From Tolypothrix campylonemoides VB511288 (GTDB lineage Bacteria; Cyanobacteriota; Cyanobacteriia; Cyanobacteriales; Nostocaceae), in the NCBI GenBank assembly GCA_000828075.3, contig JXCB02000023.1:62001-126000 (forward strand): a stretch of 64,000 nucleotides of DNA, written 5' to 3'. Position 1 is the stretch's first letter, and the number at the start of each line of letters is the position of its first letter. Shown here piece after piece: positions 27,026-35,496 of the stretch. Made by a program: the position numbers and the translations under genes. The notes beneath the pieces were generated by a model. That model did no database searches. It saw only the letters and a program-made list of their open reading frames with translations, and was not told the DNA's origin.

Positions 27026-28459
27026 TTAAATATCAATGTCAATAACCACCTTGGCGTAGGTTAAGCCTGCAACTCTTTTGATATCTTGTGGAGTTAGAGC
27101 AATTGTCACTTCCACAACTCTGGCATCAACATCTGCTGCTGGATCTGTATTTAAGACATCTTTTTTGCCAATTTTTCTGCCAATTTCAGCAACAGTTCCT
27201 TGTAATTCTTCGCTAAAAGCTCCATTATCACTGGTTATGGTGGCTCGTTGACCAAGGCGCACTTTACCAATACTGTCTTCGGGAACTTCAGCAATCACCA
27301 TCATCTGATCGGTTCGTCCAATTTCAGCAATGCCATTTGCGCTCATACTTTCTCCGGCTTTGGTATGAATTTTTAAAATTTCCCCAGAGATTGGCGCTTT
27401 GATGTAGCTCAAATTCAATTGAGCTTGTGCTTTTCTCATAGTGGCGACTGCATTGCTAACTTGTGCCTGTGCTACTAGCAAATCAATTGGACGGACTTCT
27501 CGAATTCTGCTAAGTTTGGCTGTTTCTTCCTCAATTTGTCTTTGCAAAGTTGTGAGAATTTTGTTGCGATTCACTCTAGCTTCAACGAGTTGCTGTTGCA
27601 AAGTTGCTATAGTTTTTAGCTGGTTAGCTCTAGCTTCAGCCAGTTGCTGTTGCAAAGTTGCAACTGTTTGCCTTTGGTTTGCCTGGGCTTCTGCAAGCTG
27701 CTGAGTTGAAGTCTCCTTACCTAATTGCCTTCTGTCGCGTTCCTGCTGGGAAATTGCCCCTTCTTTGTATAACATCTCATAGCGTTCAGCATCGACTTGG
27801 GCATTGCGTTGTTCAGCTTGTATACGCGAAACCGTTGCTTTGAAAGCATCTCTTTGCCCTTGAAGTTCAGCTTTTATCCGATTAAGAGTTGCTTGTAGAG
27901 CAATTTTTTCGCCGCCTAATTCTGCTTGTATGCGAGCAATTGTTGCTTCTTGAGCGTCTAGTTCCCCACGCAATTGTGCTTGTATGCGAGCAATCACAGC
28001 GCTTTGAGCCTGGATGTCTCTTGGTGAACCTGCTTTGACATTTGCTAAATTAGCACGCGCTTCTTGCAATTTTGCTTTAGCTTCTTCCACTGCGGCTTGG
28101 TTGCTTGAGAAATTATCCAAAATTGCAATGATTTGATTTCTCTTAACCCGCTCTCCTTCTTTAACAAAAATTTGTTCCACTCGCGACGTTCCTTGCAGCC
28201 CTGCTGGGGTAGACAGTTTAATAACGTCCCCTCTGGGTTCCAAACGCCCCACAGCACTGATACTTGTAGCGACTGGCGTACTGGGTGCAGGTGTGTTCAA
28301 CTGTTTCAATTGCTCCATTTTGGCTATGCTTAGGACTCCAGTAGCAACTATGACTGGCAAGGATACAGCAATTAACCACCAAATCTGTGGTTTTTCATTT
28401 TCAAGTAACTGCTCCCTTAACCTTGGTTCTTGACTCACCCTTGACATGGTATTGCCCAT
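27026..28459 (-). CDS. devB: DevB-type membrane fusion protein
   Basis: 477 aa from the ATG at 28459; a GTG at 28504 would add 15 unlikely residues. Periplasmic adaptor of the HlyD/DevB class: one membrane anchor (about 29-50), a lipoyl half-motif, a long coiled-coil hairpin (about 125-345, with many Q, A, E and R and repeated LAEARANQ-like and IQAEL-like units), the second lipoyl half (APISGEILKIHTKAGE) and a beta-barrel. The hairpin is long, suited to contacting a TolC-type channel. First gene of the devBCA operon. No exact GTA-N8-TAC NtcA site was found upstream. Confidence 0.92.
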   Translation of the reverse strand: MGNTMSRVSQEPRLREQLLENEKPQIWWLIAVSLPVIVATGVLSIAKMEQLKQLNTPAPSTPVATSISAVGRLEPRGDVIKLSTPAGLQGTSRVEQIFVKEGERVKRNQIIAILDNFSSNQAAVEEAKAKLQEARANLANVKAGSPRDIQAQSAVIARIQAQLRGELDAQEATIARIQAELGGEKIALQATLNRIKAELQGQRDAFKATVSRIQAEQRNAQVDAERYEMLYKEGAISQQERDRRQLGKETSTQQLAEAQANQRQTVATLQQQLAEARANQLKTIATLQQQLVEARVNRNKILTTLQRQIEEETAKLSRIREVRPIDLLVAQAQVSNAVATMRKAQAQLNLSYIKAPISGEILKIHTKAGESMSANGIAEIGRTDQMMVIAEVPEDSIGKVRLGQRATITSDNGAFSEELQGTVAEIGRKIGKKDVLNTDPAADVDARVVEVTIALTPQDIKRVAGLTYAKVVIDIDI

Positions 28460-29133
28460 TATTCGGAATTTTGCATATACAAAGTAAAAAAGCGAGTTAG
28501 GCACAATTGGATTCAGTCAAAAAGGGTTTTTAAAACAGTGAACAGTGAACAGTGAACAGTTATCAAAGTTTGGTAACGGGGACATGGACAGTGAACAGTT
28601 ATCAGATAATTGTTTACTGATAACTGATAACTGATAACTGATTCACAAATAGCCATCTGCTTTTCTTAATTGAAAAACCCTTATTTTGGCAGCATCCAGG
28701 CGACAAGGAGGTGCGTTACAGCGTACAAGTTATGTACTGCAAATAACCAAGCACTTAACGCAACCTACGGCAAATTAAATACAGAACTGCATAGGATAAG
28801 TGACCCACGATTGCCCAAAGGGCAGTGCGCAGAGCGCAATCACGCTCAAATTCAAAATTCACGCATTCATAAGGTACGGCATTAAGAAAGCCAGATATAA
28901 TCAGGGTTTGGCAGTGTATATCTGTCGCATTCTTTTTTCAAATTGGTATAAGTTGATTGCCTTTCAATGAATAGCAACTGATCTCAACTTGACCAAGAAC
29001 ATCATAGACAAGCTCTTTAGCGATGAAGGTTACATTTTAGAAAGAACGATTTTGTGGCTCAATTTTGCTCTAGTTAAATGAATTCTACATTTATCAGTTG
29101 CGGGAAAACGTAGCAGAATCTACAGTTGAACCT
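28460..29133. other. Intergenic region with tandem repeats and a gene fragment
   Basis: Upstream of devB. Contains short tandem repeats (GTGAACA, 28540-28560; TGATAAC, 28618-28640) and a GCGC-rich dispersed repeat near 28812-28840. On the + strand, 28971-29081 reads as a 36-codon coding-like stretch (includes DKLFSDEGYILERTI) ending in TGA but with a stop before it and no ATG; probably the tail of a lost gene. A GTA-N9-TAC match at 28723-28737 is one base too wide for an NtcA site. Confidence 0.5.
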
Positions 29134-29907
29134 TTACTGTCCGCCTCTGGAACGAATAATCTGCCCTGTTATCCATTGTCCTTGTGACGAGGCAAGAAAT
29201 AACACTGTACGTACAGCATCTTCTGGTGTACCAACGCGACCAAAGGGTGCTTTAACCTCAAGCATTGAACGAATTTCGTCGGTCATCCAGCCCGTATCTG
29301 TTGGTCCTGGGTCTACAGCGTTGACAGTAATGCCTTTGCTTGCCAAGCTAGCACTTAAACTCAAAGTTAGTGCCTCTACCGCTCCTTTGGTAATGGCATA
29401 TGGTAGGTTTTCAGGCATTGGTGCTAGGCTTTGACCAGAAGTCAGATTGATAATTCGTCCTCCTGGTCTTCCATCATGGCGTTTGGCAAACTCGGCACAC
29501 AATAGTGTGGTACCGCGCACGTTGACAGCGTAATGAATATCAAGCAATTCAGCCGTCAGAGAGTAGATATCTACCTGTTGGTCATGGGCGGCGTTATTGA
29601 CCAAAATATCTACTGAACCAAGAGTTTCTTCAACAAAATCAAACAGCTTTTTGGGCATCAAAGGTTCAGCCAGGTTAGCCTCAAGCCCAGCCGCTTTTAC
29701 CCCCTGCAATTTCAATGATTCAATAATTTCTTCCGCCTCTGTTAGTTTGCTACCCCAAGGCATCAACTCGTCGTATGGTCGATAGTAAGTTATGAAAACA
29801 TTAGCACCTGATGCAGCAAGTGAACGGGCGATCGCTGCACCAATTCCAATGTGTCGGCTGACCCCAGTGACTAAGGCAACCTTACCCGACAAACCATAAT
29901 CTATCAT
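29134..29907 (-). CDS. Short-chain dehydrogenase/reductase (SDR)
   Basis: 257 aa from the ATG at 29907; a TTG at 29925 is less likely. Classical SDR: nucleotide-binding TGVSRHIGIG at 14-23, NNAA at 104-107, and catalytic Ser157, Tyr170 and Lys174 (YAITK). The C-terminus, with DPGPTDTGWMT and FLASSQGQWITGQI, is typical of 3-oxoacyl-ACP-reductase-like SDRs. An unusually long loop (YYRPYDELMPWG) after the second strand may set cofactor choice. Adjacent to pcyA on the same strand (41 bp), so possibly co-transcribed, though no shared pathway is evident. Substrate unknown. Confidence 0.9.
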   Translation of the reverse strand: MIDYGLSGKVALVTGVSRHIGIGAAIARSLAASGANVFITYYRPYDELMPWGSKLTEAEEIIESLKLQGVKAAGLEANLAEPLMPKKLFDFVEETLGSVDILVNNAAHDQQVDIYSLTAELLDIHYAVNVRGTTLLCAEFAKRHDGRPGGRIINLTSGQSLAPMPENLPYAITKGAVEALTLSLSASLASKGITVNAVDPGPTDTGWMTDEIRSMLEVKAPFGRVGTPEDAVRTVLFLASSQGQWITGQIIRSRGGQ

Positions 29908-29948
29908 TCCTACCAAACCGTACAAGATAGCTTTTTACTCATTTGTCA

Positions 29949-30689
29949 TCACTCATTTGGCATATCAAACAAAACTGTCGTCATATATTGTTCTGCCCAA
30001 TCTGAACCAAAGGCTTTTTCCAGTACGCGGCGGGTTTTGTCGTTTTGCTGCTGTTTGGTACAGTAGTTGCGTTGTCCAGCTAAATTTTGCTCCACCTGTT
30101 CTGATGGAACTGGTTGAGAGATGCTAGCTTGCGTACAATGTATTTCTAAAAATTCCCGTGTGCGAGAGAGAAAGAAATTTTCTTCTTCAGGGGAACCGGG
30201 ACGCACGAAAATGCAAAATTCTGAAAAAATGTTTCCCCACTCAGGTAATTCTCGCGGTTGGGAAAAGTTTAACTGAGGTAGTGCCGTTAGTGCAGAAGTA
30301 TATGATTCTGGTAGGGTGTGTTGGGAGTTGACTGGAGAAAGGTCTGCGATCGCCGCACTAATTTGACCCCGACCTCCGACTAAATCGCAACCAAACATTG
30401 GTATGTCGTATTCTGGACGGGGAAACATGACGCAGTGCAAGATATCCAGCATATTTCCCACCTTTGCCAGTTCTAGGTGCATTTTCCGGAACTGGGGTGT
30501 TTGATAACAGCGGTTTTCAATTGTCAGTTTCTCACCTTCTAACCGACCTTCCACATATCCAAACTCACCAGGCAAATGGTACGGCGATAAGTCCAGGTGC
30601 TTATTCCATGTTGCTTCTATACAATCTGCTAGTTGATGAATAAGCGGATGTTGTTGCTCGCGCAGCGATGGTAAAGGAGTTGTTGTCAT
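29949..30689 (-). CDS. pcyA: Phycocyanobilin:ferredoxin oxidoreductase
   Basis: 246 aa. PcyA reduces biliverdin IXalpha by four electrons from ferredoxin to phycocyanobilin, the chromophore of phycobilisomes and cyanobacterial phytochromes. Active-site residues are present at positions corresponding to Synechocystis Glu76, His88 and Asp105: Glu73 in MHLEL, His85 in [16 protein letters not shown] and Asp102 in FGCDLVGG. Full length and soluble, with the ATG directly at the frame start. It lies upstream of the SDR gene on the same strand. Confidence 0.97.
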   Translation of the reverse strand: MTTTPLPSLREQQHPLIHQLADCIEATWNKHLDLSPYHLPGEFGYVEGRLEGEKLTIENRCYQTPQFRKMHLELAKVGNMLDILHCVMFPRPEYDIPMFGCDLVGGRGQISAAIADLSPVNSQHTLPESYTSALTALPQLNFSQPRELPEWGNIFSEFCIFVRPGSPEEENFFLSRTREFLEIHCTQASISQPVPSEQVEQNLAGQRNYCTKQQQNDKTRRVLEKAFGSDWAEQYMTTVLFDMPNE

Positions 30690-30993
30690 ATCTTATCGGA
30701 TTTATAACCGGGGAATTTGATTCAGTTACCAGTCTACCCCCCACAAAGTCTCACCCGAGCTAGCTTGCAACACAACCAAACACTTGCAACAACAAACGTA
30801 AAGTTATAAAACAGTCGCTTTCCAAAAGTATGAGTAATTTTGTAGTCTTAGTTACAGAAATAATTTTGTATTAGCCCATTAGTCAAGGCTAGGTAGAGCC
30901 ATGAAACTAGATTCAAGTAGACCAGATTGTGCTACACGCCTTGCATGGCACAATCTGGATTGGTCAAGCAAGTCTGACCTCAAATCACCATAG

Positions 30994-31170
30994 GATTTCC
31001 AACCTAATAATTTCCAACCTAATAGTTGGGTAAAGCTAAGAGAACTTCCCAACCCCTACAGCTTTGATGAAGCACTGCTACTGTGTCAGGTTTCTCGCGA
31101 TCACTGGTTAGTCTGGATTCCAGATCATGGAGAAGCACAACTGCACATCAGCCAGTTTTTTGGTAACTAG
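30994..31170 (+). pseudogene. Short conserved-looking frame without start codon
   Basis: 58 codons ending in TAG. From Trp at 31027 the translation (WVKLRELPNPYSFDEALLLC, then a VWIPDHGEAQLHISQFF region) looks strongly like a small conserved cyanobacterial protein of about 50 aa. The frame is closed by TAG at 30991, and no ATG, GTG or TTG lies between that stop and the conserved part. Instead there is a 15-bp tandem duplication (TTTCCAACCTAATA units), which may have replaced the start. Either a start-less pseudogene or an unusual start codon. Pfam family not recognised. Confidence 0.6.
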
Positions 31171-31181
31171 CTGCTCCTACA

Positions 31182-31853
31182 TTACGCTGCTGGTTGAGGT
31201 TCTTTTTCTTGTGCTAGTGTGATTGGATCAACTGATTGTAGTTCACCGTGCTTAAGAGTCCAACAACGGTCGGCGATCGCTAACAAATCTCCTGCATCGT
31301 GTGTCACAACCAGCAGCGTCCAATCTTTTTTCAATTTCGCCAATAAAGTTACCAGTTGCTGACGCATTGACCAATCTAACCCAGCTGTGGGTTCATCCAA
31401 TAATAATAGATGTGGCTGGCGAATCAACTGCACCGCCAAAGCTAAACGCCGCTGCTGACCTCCACTCAAAGCATGGGGTGGTGTGCTAAGCGATAAATGC
31501 TCTAATCCTACTTCTGTTAGTGCTTGTCTCACTCGCTCTATTCCTAACTCTGGATGTCCCAAGCGCAATTCTTCTAAAATAGTACCGCCGCAAAAATGCC
31601 TCTCGGGAAATTGAAAGACCAACCCAGCCAATTGTTGCACTTGTTCGGCTATCAGTTCTTGTTCGCGCCAGAAGACTGAACCTGATGTTGGTTCAGCAAG
31701 TCCAGATAAAATTTCGAGTAACGTACTTTTGCCAGAACCACTTGGTCCGATAATCAGACCCAGTTGTTTGGATTCTAATTCCAGGTTGATTGATTTAAGA
31801 ATAGCTGTCGGGCAAGCCGTAGGGTGATAAGTTAGGTTTCTAAGATAGAGCAT
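31182..31853 (-). CDS. ABC transporter ATP-binding protein (ECF/CbiO-like)
   Basis: 223 aa, a single ATPase domain: Walker A GPSGSGKST at 36-44, Q-loop in FQFPERHF (81-87), signature LSGGQ at 129-133 and Walker B LLLLDEP at 149-155. The PERHF Q-loop is typical of energy-coupling-factor ATPases and of the plastid ABCI11/NAP14 group, linked to metal homeostasis. No permease gene is adjacent, so the partner must be elsewhere. Its stop lies 12 bp from the end of the start-less + strand frame (convergent). Confidence 0.88.
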   Translation of the reverse strand: MLYLRNLTYHPTACPTAILKSINLELESKQLGLIIGPSGSGKSTLLEILSGLAEPTSGSVFWREQELIAEQVQQLAGLVFQFPERHFCGGTILEELRLGHPELGIERVRQALTEVGLEHLSLSTPPHALSGGQQRRLALAVQLIRQPHLLLLDEPTAGLDWSMRQQLVTLLAKLKKDWTLLVVTHDAGDLLAIADRCWTLKHGELQSVDPITLAQEKEPQPAA

Positions 31854-32153
31854 TTGTTGAGTTTACCAAAAAGTCAGCAACTGATTTAATTAACTACACT
31901 GCAAGCAACTGCAAAGTTCCGAAAAATTTCTCGCACATTCCATCCGCCAGCAACGTCTATTTTGCAGTAAGAAACATCCTGCTTCTCTTTATTGTGGCAA
32001 AATTACTCTTGAACAATAGCTACAACAAGCATGGGAACCTAGAAAACTTACCAAAGTCGTATAATATAAAAAATTTTGGCTCAAACAGATCCACGTTAAA
32101 GCGAATAATCTATAGAATTATAAGTAAAATATAAAACTTTTTTAAAGGTAAAT
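31854..32153. promoter_or_regulatory. Divergent promoter region (ABC ATPase / TPR protein)
   Basis: 300 bp between divergent starts, no coding frame seen. The + strand gene has a good AAAGG ribosome site just before its ATG (32154). No operator recognised. Confidence 0.4.
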
Positions 32154-33107
32154 ATGCTGAAGTCAAAAATGACTGTACGGTTCCCAGTTCTGCAAACTAT
32201 TGTGCCTGCAAAACTTTACCGCCTAGTCACGGTAGCTTTTGCAGCTACCTTGGCACTCAATGTTTGGGCAAGCCCCTCTTGGGCAGCAGACCCATTTCGG
32301 ACTAAAGAGCCTCGTAACATTGGCAACAAAACAGAGGCAGCATTCAAAGCCATTTTCCAACAGGGAGACTATCAAAGTGCAGATCGTTACCTGGAAGAAG
32401 CATTATCTGCGGAGCCAAAAGAACCTTTAGCGTATGCTATGAAAGCGTCCTTAGCATATACGAATAAGGATTTGGCTACATTAGACACTTACAGCAAGAA
32501 AACTTTAGAAACCGCACAAAATTTGATTTCCACTGACCCTTTGCGCGGAAATTTGTATGCTGCTGTTGGTCTGTTTTTAGAGGGAGCAGTCATTCTACAG
32601 CGTGAAGGTACAGTCGGCGGTGCGCCGCAAGCCTTAACCAGGCTGCGTCAAGTCTATGACCATTTGGACAAAGCCGAAGCAGTTTCACCTAACGATCCAG
32701 AACTAAATTTACTCAAGGGATACATGGATTTAATGCTTTCGGTGAATTTGCCTTTTGCGAACCCAGAACAAGCAATTCAAAAGCTAGAAAAAAATGCTAG
32801 TCCCCAGTATCTAGTTGACCGGGGTATCGCCCTTGCTTACCGGGATTTAAAACAATACTCTCAGGCGCTAGAGTATGCCAATCGTGCCTTGAAAGCGACA
32901 CCCGATAACCCAGAGTCGTATTATCTCAAAGCTCAAATCCTGCGGGAACAAGCCAGAAAAGAGAAAAACTCGCAACTGATGCAAGAAGCAGTTGGTCATT
33001 TTGACAAAGCCCTAAGTAAGAAGTCTCAACTCCCAAGCGATTTGACAAGACAAATTGAGCGCGAACGGCGGAGGGCGGCGGAAAGTTTGAGTAATCCTGC
33101 TAAGTAG
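32154..33107 (+). CDS. Exported TPR protein
   Basis: 317 aa. A hydrophobic signal segment (about 22-40) and a likely cleavage after SWA (residue 44), giving a periplasmic or lumenal protein; a start at Met6 would shorten the signal only. The mature part consists of helical TPR-like pairs: FQQGDYQSADRYLEEALSAE, an AYAMKASLAY unit, then DPELNLLKGYMDL and later QYSQALEYANRALKATPDNP. The family, conserved in cyanobacteria, is of unknown role; TPRs imply protein binding. Followed by an octamer repeat array. Confidence 0.85.
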   Translation: MLKSKMTVRFPVLQTIVPAKLYRLVTVAFAATLALNVWASPSWAADPFRTKEPRNIGNKTEAAFKAIFQQGDYQSADRYLEEALSAEPKEPLAYAMKASLAYTNKDLATLDTYSKKTLETAQNLISTDPLRGNLYAAVGLFLEGAVILQREGTVGGAPQALTRLRQVYDHLDKAEAVSPNDPELNLLKGYMDLMLSVNLPFANPEQAIQKLEKNASPQYLVDRGIALAYRDLKQYSQALEYANRALKATPDNPESYYLKAQILREQARKEKNSQLMQEAVGHFDKALSKKSQLPSDLTRQIERERRRAAESLSNPAK

Positions 33108-33115
33108 GAGGGAGA

Positions 33116-33177
33116 GAGGGAGTGAGGGAGTGAGGGAGTGAGGGAGTGAGGGAGTGAGGGAGTGAGGGAGTGAGGGA
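33116..33177 (+). repeat. GAGGGAGT octamer tandem array
   Basis: About seven copies of GAGGGAGT directly after the TPR gene stop. Similar in composition to the repeat inserted in mfd (21573-21637). No protein-coding role here. Confidence 0.85.
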
Positions 33178-33304
33178 AATATTTTCTCCCTGTGCTTCCC
33201 CTACTTTCTTCACCTTTATTTAGGGGAAGCCGCACTCTTGTGAGTATGAACTCTTTTACAATGAGCTTTGAGAAAGACTAATTTAGATTAGATATCTTAA
33301 GAAA

Positions 33305-33760
33305 ATGCAAATACAGTTTCGCGAGATTAATCCTTTTGATTTGTGGATTTGGCTGGAGTTCAGCACAATTCCTTCTGAACAAGAAAAAAAGTATGTAGAA
33401 GAGGTTTTCAATTCCTGGTTTTATCTGGGCAAGTTGGGTGCGTTTAATGCTGAAAATCTCCAGGTACAGGAAACTGGATTAGACCTCAGCTATATGGATT
33501 ACGACCCCGAAGGGTATGACAAAAGTTTGCTGGCGCTGATGCACAATATGGGTCAGTTTGAGTATGAGGGGACATGGGCGCGTTGCTGGTTTGACTTGGG
33601 AACTTCTGACGCGATCGCCCTCGATATTCTTATCAATGCCCTCAAGCAGCTTAACCAGGAATACGTCACTATTGAGCAATTGTACATCGGCGGCGAAAAT
33701 GAAGATTGGTCCGTCGAGGATAGTGAAAACGGTCGTTCTTCGTTTATTTACGATAACTAG
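33305..33760 (+). CDS. DUF3531 family protein
   Basis: 151 aa, conserved in cyanobacteria and plastid-bearing lineages, function unknown. Typical start MQIQFREINPFDLWIWLEF, the YVEEVFNSWFYLGKLGAFNA block, and MGQFEYEGTWARCWFDLGTS. No signal peptide or membrane segment, so probably cytoplasmic. Eight bases separate its stop from the Nudix gene start, making a two-gene operon likely. Confidence 0.88.
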   Translation: MQIQFREINPFDLWIWLEFSTIPSEQEKKYVEEVFNSWFYLGKLGAFNAENLQVQETGLDLSYMDYDPEGYDKSLLALMHNMGQFEYEGTWARCWFDLGTSDAIALDILINALKQLNQEYVTIEQLYIGGENEDWSVEDSENGRSSFIYDN

Positions 33761-33768
33761 CAACACAA

Positions 33769-34197
33769 ATGCATAAACCAGGGGAAATTCGTGTCCTAGC
33801 ATTGGGGCTGATTCGAGATGGTAATCGAATCTTCGTTTCTGAAGGCTACGATCCAGTCAAGCAACAAACTTTTTACCGCGCAATGGGCGGTGGAGTGGAC
33901 TTTGGCGAAACAAGTTTAGAAGCACTCAAACGCGAATTCCAAGAAGAAATCCAAGCAGAATTAACAAATATTCGTTACTTAGGCTGTTTGGAAAACATAT
34001 TTACTTTCAACGGTCAATCAGGTCACGAAATTATTCAACTTTTTGAAAGTGACTTTGTTGACCCCAAATTTTATCAACTTGACAAGTTAGATTTTTCTGA
34101 AGGTGAGCGGCAAAAAACAGCTTTATGGGTAGATATTAACCGCTTCAAGTCTGGAGAATTAAGGTTAGTGCCTGAGCAGTTTTTGGATTATTGGTAA
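33769..34197 (+). CDS. Nudix hydrolase
   Basis: 142 aa. Hydrolyses nucleoside diphosphates linked to another group. The Nudix box at 41-60 is intact: Gly41, Glu47, then R55-E56-F57-Q58-E59-E60 binding Mg2+. The short N-terminal strand and C-terminal LVPEQFLDYW are ordinary. Transcribed with the DUF3531 gene. The preferred substrate (mutagenic nucleotide, dinucleotide polyphosphate, sugar nucleotide) cannot be told. Confidence 0.9.
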   Translation: MHKPGEIRVLALGLIRDGNRIFVSEGYDPVKQQTFYRAMGGGVDFGETSLEALKREFQEEIQAELTNIRYLGCLENIFTFNGQSGHEIIQLFESDFVDPKFYQLDKLDFSEGERQKTALWVDINRFKSGELRLVPEQFLDYW

Positions 34198-34235
34198 AGT
34201 AGGTTAAGGATTGCAACCGTGGGCTACATTAGCTC

Positions 34236-34262
34236 TTAGGCGATAATAAATTTATCGCCTAA
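34236..34262. terminator. Hairpin between convergent genes
   Basis: Perfect 11-bp arms TTAGGCGATAA and TTATCGCCTAA with a five-base loop, between the Nudix stop and the XRE gene stop. The T-tract for + strand transcripts comes only about 14 bases later, so terminator function is likely but not certain. Confidence 0.55.
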
Positions 34263-34273
34263 CACAAAACCAA

Positions 34274-34636
34274 CTAACTTTTTTTAACAATTTCAGACCT
34301 AACTGTCTTCTCAGAATTTACAGAGACTTCCTCTCCTCCCAAAACAAACGATAATTCCACCTTTGCTCCTAAAGCATTTAGATAGGCAATAACTGACTCA
34401 AAAGTGTGGTCGTGATTAACGCTTTCCAGCTTGGAAACCCAACTCTGTTCCACCCCAAGACGTTCAGCTACTTGCTCTTGGGTAAGTCCAGCTTTTTTAC
34501 GAACCTCCCGCATCGCCTGAGTCAAAGCCAAGCGAAAGAGTTCTTGTTGCTCAACGCGACGAGTCTCCGGTGTATCGGGTACAATCGCGTCTAGGAAAGC
34601 CAGAACATCACTCCCTAAGTGAGGGTTATTCTTCAT
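34274..34636 (-). CDS. XRE/HTH-type regulator (antitoxin-like)
   Basis: 120 aa. An HTH_3 domain at about 45-95 with recognition region AGLTQEQVAERLGVEQSWVS, preceded by 40 residues (LDAIVPDTPETRRVEQQELF) like HigA-type antitoxins. No toxin gene adjoins it on the same strand; the divergent neighbour is the PD-(D/E)XK gene at 34791. It could be an orphan antitoxin or regulator of that neighbour; both are inference. Confidence 0.8.
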   Translation of the reverse strand: MKNNPHLGSDVLAFLDAIVPDTPETRRVEQQELFRLALTQAMREVRKKAGLTQEQVAERLGVEQSWVSKLESVNHDHTFESVIAYLNALGAKVELSFVLGGEEVSVNSEKTVRSEIVKKS

Positions 34637-34790
34637 TTTCTTCTCTATTTAGAATATTATGCCATCCTATCAAGGATAGAATCGTAACTATTCGGAGAAT
34701 AAGGTGAACACTTTATAGAAAGGTTTATGTCTTTCAGAGAAGAGAGCCAAAAAGTTAAGGAATAACCTATTATAAGCAAAAAACAAAAAT

Positions 34791-35426
34791 ATGAGTTTAA
34801 AAAATAGTGTGCCTTCAATAGAATCATATTATAGAAATAAACTTGCAGAATCTTTAAAAAATGGTAGAAAGGTTGAGGAAGTTAAGATAGCCTATCGTAT
34901 AGAATACATAGGTGAAATTGATATCCTTACTGATTCGCAAGTCATTGAAGTCAAAGTTTTGAAAGATTGGAAATATGCATTAGGTCAAGTACTTGCATAC
35001 GGTAGTTATGTTGATAGTTTTTTTAAGAAAAAGCATGAAAAGTATATTTATATTTTAGGCAAACCAACTGAGGAACAAGCTGTAATTATTAATAAAATTT
35101 GCTCTTCTTTACAAGTCAAAGTAGAGTATAAACATATAGACTATGATGAAGTATCAAGAAGCATGACTACTCCTAACAGTCGTAAAATGAGCAGTGAAAG
35201 ACAAAGAGCTACAGTTGCAATATTAGAGTTAACAAATAATTTAGAATATGCCTTAACGATTCCTTTTATACAATTGGGAAAGCGGCTCGGTGTCAGTCGT
35301 TATTTGATAAGTCAAGTTGCAAAGGATTTAGGAGCAAAAACCGATCAAAAAAATATAAAACGTGAAGCAAATGGTAAGATGACATACTATGAGGCAACTA
35401 CAGTAAATAAATATAAATCTCGATAA
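34791..35426 (+). CDS. PD-(D/E)XK nuclease-like protein, AT-rich
   Basis: 211 aa, not assigned to a named family. The N-terminal half shows a nuclease core: Glu42 and Asp44 in GEIDILTD, E53-V-K55 in VIEVKVLKDW, and Gln66 in LGQVLAYGSY, the order of PD-(D/E)XK enzymes. The C-terminal part (about 135-195) looks like a DNA-binding helix-turn-helix (PFIQLGKRLGVSRYLISQVA). Codon third positions are clearly more AT-rich than in neighbouring genes, hinting at recent transfer. Divergent from the XRE-regulator gene (154 bp). It could be a homing-type or defence endonuclease; no methylase is nearby. Confidence 0.65.
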   Translation: MSLKNSVPSIESYYRNKLAESLKNGRKVEEVKIAYRIEYIGEIDILTDSQVIEVKVLKDWKYALGQVLAYGSYVDSFFKKKHEKYIYILGKPTEEQAVIINKICSSLQVKVEYKHIDYDEVSRSMTTPNSRKMSSERQRATVAILELTNNLEYALTIPFIQLGKRLGVSRYLISQVAKDLGAKTDQKNIKREANGKMTYYEATTVNKYKSR

Positions 35427-35496
35427 TAATTAGGTAATTCTACATTTATTTTTCAATATTAATGCTTCAAAAAACAGTAATATGTTAGCCAGAGTA

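Noticed and set aside
28723-28737. NtcA site upstream of devB (GTACAAGTTATGTAC)
   Set aside because: The spacing is GTA-N9-TAC, one base wider than the NtcA consensus GTA-N8-TAC, and it lies far from the devB start.
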